Below are positions 59,888 through 64,000 of a stretch of 64,000 nucleotides of DNA, one piece after another. The translations under genes were made by a program, and so were the position numbers. The first letter of the stretch is position 1; each line of letters starts with the position of its first letter. The stretch comes from Comamonas sp. (lineage in GTDB: Bacteria; Pseudomonadota; Gammaproteobacteria; Burkholderiales; Burkholderiaceae_C). The stretch is taken from NCBI RefSeq assembly GCF_009360615.1, contig NZ_SPEY01000053.1, positions 1 to 64,000 of the forward strand. The letters are read 5' to 3'. The notes under the pieces are model-generated. The model saw only the letters and a program-made list of their open reading frames with translations. It was not told where the DNA came from and searched no databases.

Positions 59888-61044
59888 ACCGCATCTGGGT
59901 CCGCTTCGGTCTCTGGATCACGGCGGCCGTGCTGCTGGCCATTGCCTCCCTGGCCCTTGGCGTGCTGGCGTTTTCCGAACTGCAATACCGCGAGTTCTAT
60001 CGCCACCTGCCGAGCCCGGTCAGGACCGAGCTGGAAGTGCTGAAGTCGCAGGACCTGGAAGACAGCCCCAGGGCCTTGCAGATCTACTCCGAGTACTGGG
60101 AAGGCGACCGCCTGTTCGGCGAGAAATGGTCGCTCGTCATCGGTCTGGCCGTCAGCCTGCCTTTCGGCATGGCTGTCGGCTTCTGGATTTCACGCCGCAT
60201 CACCAGTCCGCTGGCCTCCATGGTGGAAGTGGCGGCGCGCGTGGAGCGCGGCGACCTGGCCGCCAGGGCCGTCAAGGGCAATGCCCATGGCGAGATGGCC
60301 GAGATGATCGATGCCTTCAACGGCATGGTCGATTCGCTGGAAACCCTGGAAGCGGAGCGACTGGCCACGGCCGCCTCCATCTCGCACGAGCTGCGCACCC
60401 CCTTGACGGTGCTGCAGGCCCGTCTGCATGCGATCTGCGACGGCGTCATCGACTCCAGCCAGGCCGAGATGAAGACGCTGCTGGCCCAGGTCGAGCACCT
60501 GGGCCGGCTGGTCGGCGATCTTCACACTCTTTCGATGGCCGATGCCGGGCAGCTGTCGCTGCGCAAGGAGCGCATTGACCTCGCCGCACTGGTCGGCGAT
60601 GTCGTCGAGGAATTGCACCCACAGCTGCAAAAGCAGGACATGGCCCTTTCGCTCGATCTGCCCATGCAGGACGGCGATGGCAGCACCGACATCAAGGCCG
60701 ACGCGGATCGACTGCGCCAGATTACGACCAACCTCATCAGCAATGTGCTGCGCCATGCCAGCAGCGGGCACTGGCTGAGCATCCGGGTGCATGCAAGCAC
60801 CGATCACCTGAACCAGTCATGGGTGGTCCTGGAAGTGGGCGATGCGGGCCCCGGCCTTGCCGCCGAGGTACAGGCCCATCCGTTCCAGCGCTTTGTCCAG
60901 GCTCCCGGCAAGCGTCGCAGGGAAGGATCGGGTCTGGGCCTTTCCATCGTCAAGGCGCTGGTGACCTCCCAGGGCGGCACCGTCAGCGCAGGCGTATCAG
61001 AGCGCGGCGGGGCGCTGTTCACGGTGCGCTTTCCCCGTCTCTGA
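59872..61044 (+). CDS. Sensor histidine kinase
   Basis: Membrane-bound kinase (390 aa). Helix 1 at about 13-33, a short periplasmic loop of about 50 residues, helix 2 at about 87-106, HAMP near 107-160, H172 in SISHELRTPLTVLQARL, and the ATPase with N-box NLISNVLRHA, G1 DAGPG and G2 EGSGLGLSIV. The small sensor loop suggests it detects the membrane itself or a small ligand. Its end overlaps, on opposite strands, the end of the GTPase gene by 26 bp. Confidence 0.92.
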   Translation: MALGLNRIWVRFGLWITAAVLLAIASLALGVLAFSELQYREFYRHLPSPVRTELEVLKSQDLEDSPRALQIYSEYWEGDRLFGEKWSLVIGLAVSLPFGMAVGFWISRRITSPLASMVEVAARVERGDLAARAVKGNAHGEMAEMIDAFNGMVDSLETLEAERLATAASISHELRTPLTVLQARLHAICDGVIDSSQAEMKTLLAQVEHLGRLVGDLHTLSMADAGQLSLRKERIDLAALVGDVVEELHPQLQKQDMALSLDLPMQDGDGSTDIKADADRLRQITTNLISNVLRHASSGHWLSIRVHASTDHLNQSWVVLEVGDAGPGLAAEVQAHPFQRFVQAPGKRRREGSGLGLSIVKALVTSQGGTVSAGVSERGGALFTVRFPRL

Positions 61045-62575
61045 CACCGGAGTCCGCGTTCAGCCCCGGATAGAGAGCCGCCATGATCTGCTGCAGGCTT
61101 TGCGAGAGCAGCTCCATCATGGCGCTTTTCTGCGCAGCACCGGCTTGCGCAGCGTTCTCCACCCCGCGCAGCTGCGCCCAGAGCGCCTCCCATTGCGCGG
61201 CATGGGCCTTCACCGCCTCCTGGGCCAGCTCGCTCCACTGCCGGGGAGCGGCCGGGCTGGTGTAGCGCCCCCGGCCACGGCCAAAGTGCGAGATCAGCAG
61301 GTATTTCAGCAGTACCTGACTGACGGACGCGTTCAGATAATCGCCGGAGAGACGAAAGCTCTGCTGCTCCTGGTCGAACAACTTGTTCGCACCCCAGGCC
61401 GCACCGCCCAGGGTGAGGGCTCCCAGCAGCGCGCCCACCAGGGCTCCGGCCCCCAGCGTCAGGCCGCCAGCCATCAGATCGGCCCCCAGCCCTGTGGCCG
61501 CACCGGCGGTCAGAGCGCCCCACAAGCCGGCCGCCTGCGCGTCCACGGGCGTGGTGATCTGCAGCTGGCTGCGCAATTGCTCCTGAATCTGGCTGCCCGC
61601 CTGACCGTCGAGCCCATGAATCTCGAGCAAGCGCTGCGTGGCCTGCACGTCGGCCTGGCGCAAAGCCTGCAACAGCCGCTGCACGGCCTCCTGGGCCTGG
61701 GCTCCGAGCCGCTCGTCCCCCCCTTCCGCTCGCCCCAGCTTGGCGGCGAGCTGGCCGAGGCTCTGCCAGGCACGCGCCAGCAGGGGGCCTTGCTCGGGAT
61801 CGAGTTTTTCATGCAGCCCCGCCGCCGCCAGCAACTGCTCGGCCATGACCGCCAGGCTTTGCTGCTCGCGCTGTTGCTGCTGCCAGGCGCGCTGCGCCAG
61901 CAGGCGCTGGTACGCAGGCTGCTTGGGCTGGGGCAACAAGGGTGCAATGCGCTGCATCATCCTGCGCTCGTGCCACCAGCTGCGCGTGAAGGCATCGAGC
62001 ACGAGCACATCGCGCACCACACTGTGAAAGCTCTGGGTGGCCTGCTGCCAGCGCCTCAGATCCTGCTGCGTCTGCGCTGCCGTGGTGTCACTGCCAATCT
62101 GGTTGAGCAGCACGATGACCGGCTTGTCGAGCCAGGCCAGTATGTTCATCTCGGCGTTCCAGTAGCCGGCATCGGCCGGGTCTTCCGCGGCGTTGACCAG
62201 GTAGAGCATCACATCCGCGTGGTCGCGCGCAGCGAGCAAGGCACGCTGGCTCAGGTAAAAAGGTTTGTCGCGCCAGCGATCCCAGACGTTGCTGAGAAAC
62301 CAGCCCAGTGGATTGCCATGCTGCCGCAGGCGCTCAAAAAGCCGCACGGAGTCGCCGAAACCCGGCGTGTCCCAGAGCCACAGCTCGTCGCCCTGCGGCG
62401 ATCTCTGGAGCAGATAGCGCTGTGACCGGGTGGTCACATGGGCGGCGTCATCAATCTCGCCGACGTCGTCGGCCAGCAGCGTACGGGTCAACGTGGTCTT
62501 GCCGATATTGGTGTGCGACAGCAGGCACCACTGAATGCTGCTGTCAACCGGAACCAGCTCCTTGCTCTCGCGCAT
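61019..62575 (-). CDS. DUF3482-type GTPase with degenerate motifs
   Basis: Predicted membrane-associated GTPase of the GTPase/DUF3482 family (518 aa from MRESKEL). G1 reads LSHTNIGKTTL, with Ser where the first Gly of the P-loop normally is; G3 is LWDTPGFGD; the G4 position reads LLNQIGSD instead of NKxD. A glycine/alanine-rich hydrophobic hairpin (LTAGAATGLGADLMAGG, then LVGALLGALTLGGAAWG) lies near 365-420. It starts 2 bp after the DUF2868 gene, its usual partner. The cellular role is unknown. Earlier in-frame starts lie inside the partner gene. Confidence 0.78.
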   Translation of the reverse strand: MRESKELVPVDSSIQWCLLSHTNIGKTTLTRTLLADDVGEIDDAAHVTTRSQRYLLQRSPQGDELWLWDTPGFGDSVRLFERLRQHGNPLGWFLSNVWDRWRDKPFYLSQRALLAARDHADVMLYLVNAAEDPADAGYWNAEMNILAWLDKPVIVLLNQIGSDTTAAQTQQDLRRWQQATQSFHSVVRDVLVLDAFTRSWWHERRMMQRIAPLLPQPKQPAYQRLLAQRAWQQQQREQQSLAVMAEQLLAAAGLHEKLDPEQGPLLARAWQSLGQLAAKLGRAEGGDERLGAQAQEAVQRLLQALRQADVQATQRLLEIHGLDGQAGSQIQEQLRSQLQITTPVDAQAAGLWGALTAGAATGLGADLMAGGLTLGAGALVGALLGALTLGGAAWGANKLFDQEQQSFRLSGDYLNASVSQVLLKYLLISHFGRGRGRYTSPAAPRQWSELAQEAVKAHAAQWEALWAQLRGVENAAQAGAAQKSAMMELLSQSLQQIMAALYPGLNADSGVRDGESAP

Positions 62576-62577
62576 CG

Positions 62578-64000
62578 TCACACTCCTGCGTCGGGCACCA
62601 GGGTCGCGTTCAGGCCCGCGCTGTGCACAAACTCCCGCCACAGCTGTTCGCGCTCCTGCACACGCGCCGGGGCACCGCTGTTGCGCGTCCGAAAATCCGC
62701 CGCCCACAGCCACACATCGGTCTGTGCGCCCCAGCGGCTCAATACCTGTGCCAGCAGCACGCCATGAATTTCCGCCTCCGGCGTGGCAGCCAGATTGAGC
62801 AGCAGCAACTGCAGAGCGTCAACAGACGAAGCATCCGGCAAGGGCGCTCCATAGGCCAGCACCGGCCGCAGCTCAAGCTGCGCTCCAGCACCGTAGCTCT
62901 GCGCCACATGGCTGCGCAGGGCGGCTTCCCGCTCGGGCGTGATATCCAGGCTGTAGGGCTGCACCCGCAGCACCGTGGCGCGTCCCGCCCAGTCGCGCTG
63001 CAGCTTCCGGAAATAGGGTTGCTGCAGCGGCAAGGCCAGATGCCGGCTCAACCACCAGCTTCTGGCACCCTGCCAGAGCGCCAGCAGCAGTCGCGGCACG
63101 ACCACCATCAAGCCCAGCAACCAGCTGTAGAGCTGCACCCAGCGTGGTCCCGCATCAGCGGCATCACCGGCCGACCAGCCCTGCAACGCCTGGATCTGCG
63201 CTGGACTCCACGGCGCCAGCCCCAGCAGATGCTGCACCGGCGCAAACAGCAGGTTCAGACAGGTCTGCACAGCGGAGGGCGAAAGAAAAGTGCTCTCCCA
63301 GCCCACCTGGTACGCCTTGGTCAGGCCGGTCAGCCATAGCGATGCCAGCGCGCCCAGCGCCAGCATGGCAGCCCCCAGATGCAGGCACGCAAGCCATTGC
63401 GCATGGCGCGGCCGCTGGTTGACCTGCCACCAGTTGCGCTCGAAGTTCAGCGCCATCTTGCGCAGTCCCGTGCCGCGTGAAACACGCCACTGTCTTGCCT
63501 GCAGCTTCTGCAGCCAGCCGCCAGGCGCTGCCGCGGCGCCCTGTCCCTGTTCGGGCTCCAGCGGAGCAATCACCGTCGTCTTGCGCCGCACCCGACTGCG
63601 CAGCCAGGTCAGCAGCAACAGCGCATAGACCAGCAGATTCCACAGCACGATACCGACCAGCGAAGCCGAGAGCAGGTCCACACGATGCGGGTCGGTGACC
63701 GCATGGCCCGCAAAACCCAGCGCAAACGCCGCAGCCATTACGGCCAGCACCATCCAGCGCGAAATGCCGGCGCGCTGCCGGGTCATCGCGCGTATGTCGG
63801 CAGGCAGCTGCGCTGCAGCGATCACACGTCGTGCCCGCTCCAGCAGAAAGCCTTCGAACGCTGCGCGGCCCCCCACTGCGGTCCTGCCCTGGGCGTGGAG
63901 GCACTCCTGCGTGATGGCCGTGCAGCGCTCGGCCGTTGGCAGCGCCTCGTGCGCAGCGGCGGTTTCCAGAGCGTGGGCAAAGACGATATCGCGGACTGAG
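62578..64000 (-). CDS. DUF2868 membrane protein (5' end outside the window)
   Basis: At least 474 residues, with the frame open to the edge (first full codon at 63999) and family-like sequence VRDIVFAHALE there, so the true start is outside. A GTG at 63876 is a possible internal start but not likely the real one. Helices at about 45-100 (from that GTG), 165-190 and 245-275 alternate with basic loops. DUF2868 proteins pair with DUF3482 GTPases; neither has a known function. Confidence 0.75.
   Translation of the reverse strand, partial: SVRDIVFAHALETAAAHEALPTAERCTAITQECLHAQGRTAVGGRAAFEGFLLERARRVIAAAQLPADIRAMTRQRAGISRWMVLAVMAAAFALGFAGHAVTDPHRVDLLSASLVGIVLWNLLVYALLLLTWLRSRVRRKTTVIAPLEPEQGQGAAAAPGGWLQKLQARQWRVSRGTGLRKMALNFERNWWQVNQRPRHAQWLACLHLGAAMLALGALASLWLTGLTKAYQVGWESTFLSPSAVQTCLNLLFAPVQHLLGLAPWSPAQIQALQGWSAGDAADAGPRWVQLYSWLLGLMVVVPRLLLALWQGARSWWLSRHLALPLQQPYFRKLQRDWAGRATVLRVQPYSLDITPEREAALRSHVAQSYGAGAQLELRPVLAYGAPLPDASSVDALQLLLLNLAATPEAEIHGVLLAQVLSRWGAQTDVWLWAADFRTRNSGAPARVQEREQLWREFVHSAGLNATLVPDAGV

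Noticed and set aside
1-64000. Phage, IS element, integron, CRISPR array or restriction/defence island
   Set aside because: No integrase, transposase, long direct repeats with spacers, or defence-type genes were seen; GC-rich codon style is even across the window apart from intergenic dips.
1-64000. tRNA or rRNA genes
   Set aside because: I looked for cloverleaf-like segments in the intergenic gaps and saw none, but could not run a covariance search.

Overview
The window looks like a chromosomal segment of a high-GC betaproteobacterium of the family Comamonadaceae, most likely Comamonas (C. testosteroni group). The signs are a 708-residue quinohaemoprotein ethanol dehydrogenase of the C. testosteroni type, Omp32-like porins, a bioBADF operon, the HutF/HutG version of histidine breakdown, and short dispersed palindromes typical of this family. 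I see no phage, IS element, integron, CRISPR array or tRNA/rRNA gene. Most genes are ordinary chromosomal metabolism.

Layout. 1-3440: end of an ammonium transporter, glycolate oxidase subunits glcE-glcF, and a ProQ/FinO-domain RNA-binding protein. 3495-8439: an ethanol-oxidation pair (aldehyde dehydrogenase and PQQ/haem ethanol dehydrogenase) with a divergent AcoR-like regulator that has lost its AAA+ domain. 8554-12668: an AmiS/UreI channel, a DMT exporter, lysophospholipid transporter lplT and alanine racemase. 12674-19716: biotin operon bioBADF between two paralogous porins. 19973-23118: a Cys-cluster protein of unknown role, a stand-alone homocysteine-methyltransferase module of MetH, and AlkB. 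22444-43845: a very large histidine/imidazole catabolic region. 43983-47499: recQ and a class III aminotransferase. 47684-51010: a GNAT / arginase-fold / Cfa trio. 51088-58936: a tightly packed nine-gene minus-strand operon joining biosynthetic enzymes to two small flippase-like proteins and a complete tripartite ABC exporter. 59138-61044: a two-component system divergent from that operon. 61019-64000: a DUF3482 GTPase and a DUF2868 membrane protein that runs off the window.

The imidazole region is the most interesting metabolic system. The minus-strand operon NCS1 permease-hutU-hutD-hutI-(FAD hydroxyacid dehydrogenase)-(HisC-like aminotransferase)-hutF-hutG(-alkB) carries two enzymes the standard Hut route does not need. 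Together they could turn imidazolelactate into imidazolepyruvate and then histidine. hutH lies in a second minus-strand block behind a NitT/TauT-type ABC importer and a second HutC-like repressor. Beyond a LysR gene lie a CaiB-type CoA-transferase, an acyl-CoA dehydrogenase and a third HutC-like regulator, which could convert imidazolepropionate to urocanate by a CoA-recycling cycle. Short TGTATA(T/G)ACA-type palindromes, which I read as HutC operators, lie before the permease-hutU operon, hutH and the ABC operon.

The other candidate for an undescribed system is 47684-61044: transaminase, esterase, HAD phosphatase, two small EamA/SMR proteins, tripartite exporter and two-component system, with a convergent acyltransferase/arginase-fold/Cfa trio. 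The gene set suggests making and exporting an envelope-associated or amphipathic compound, but the product cannot be read from sequence alone.
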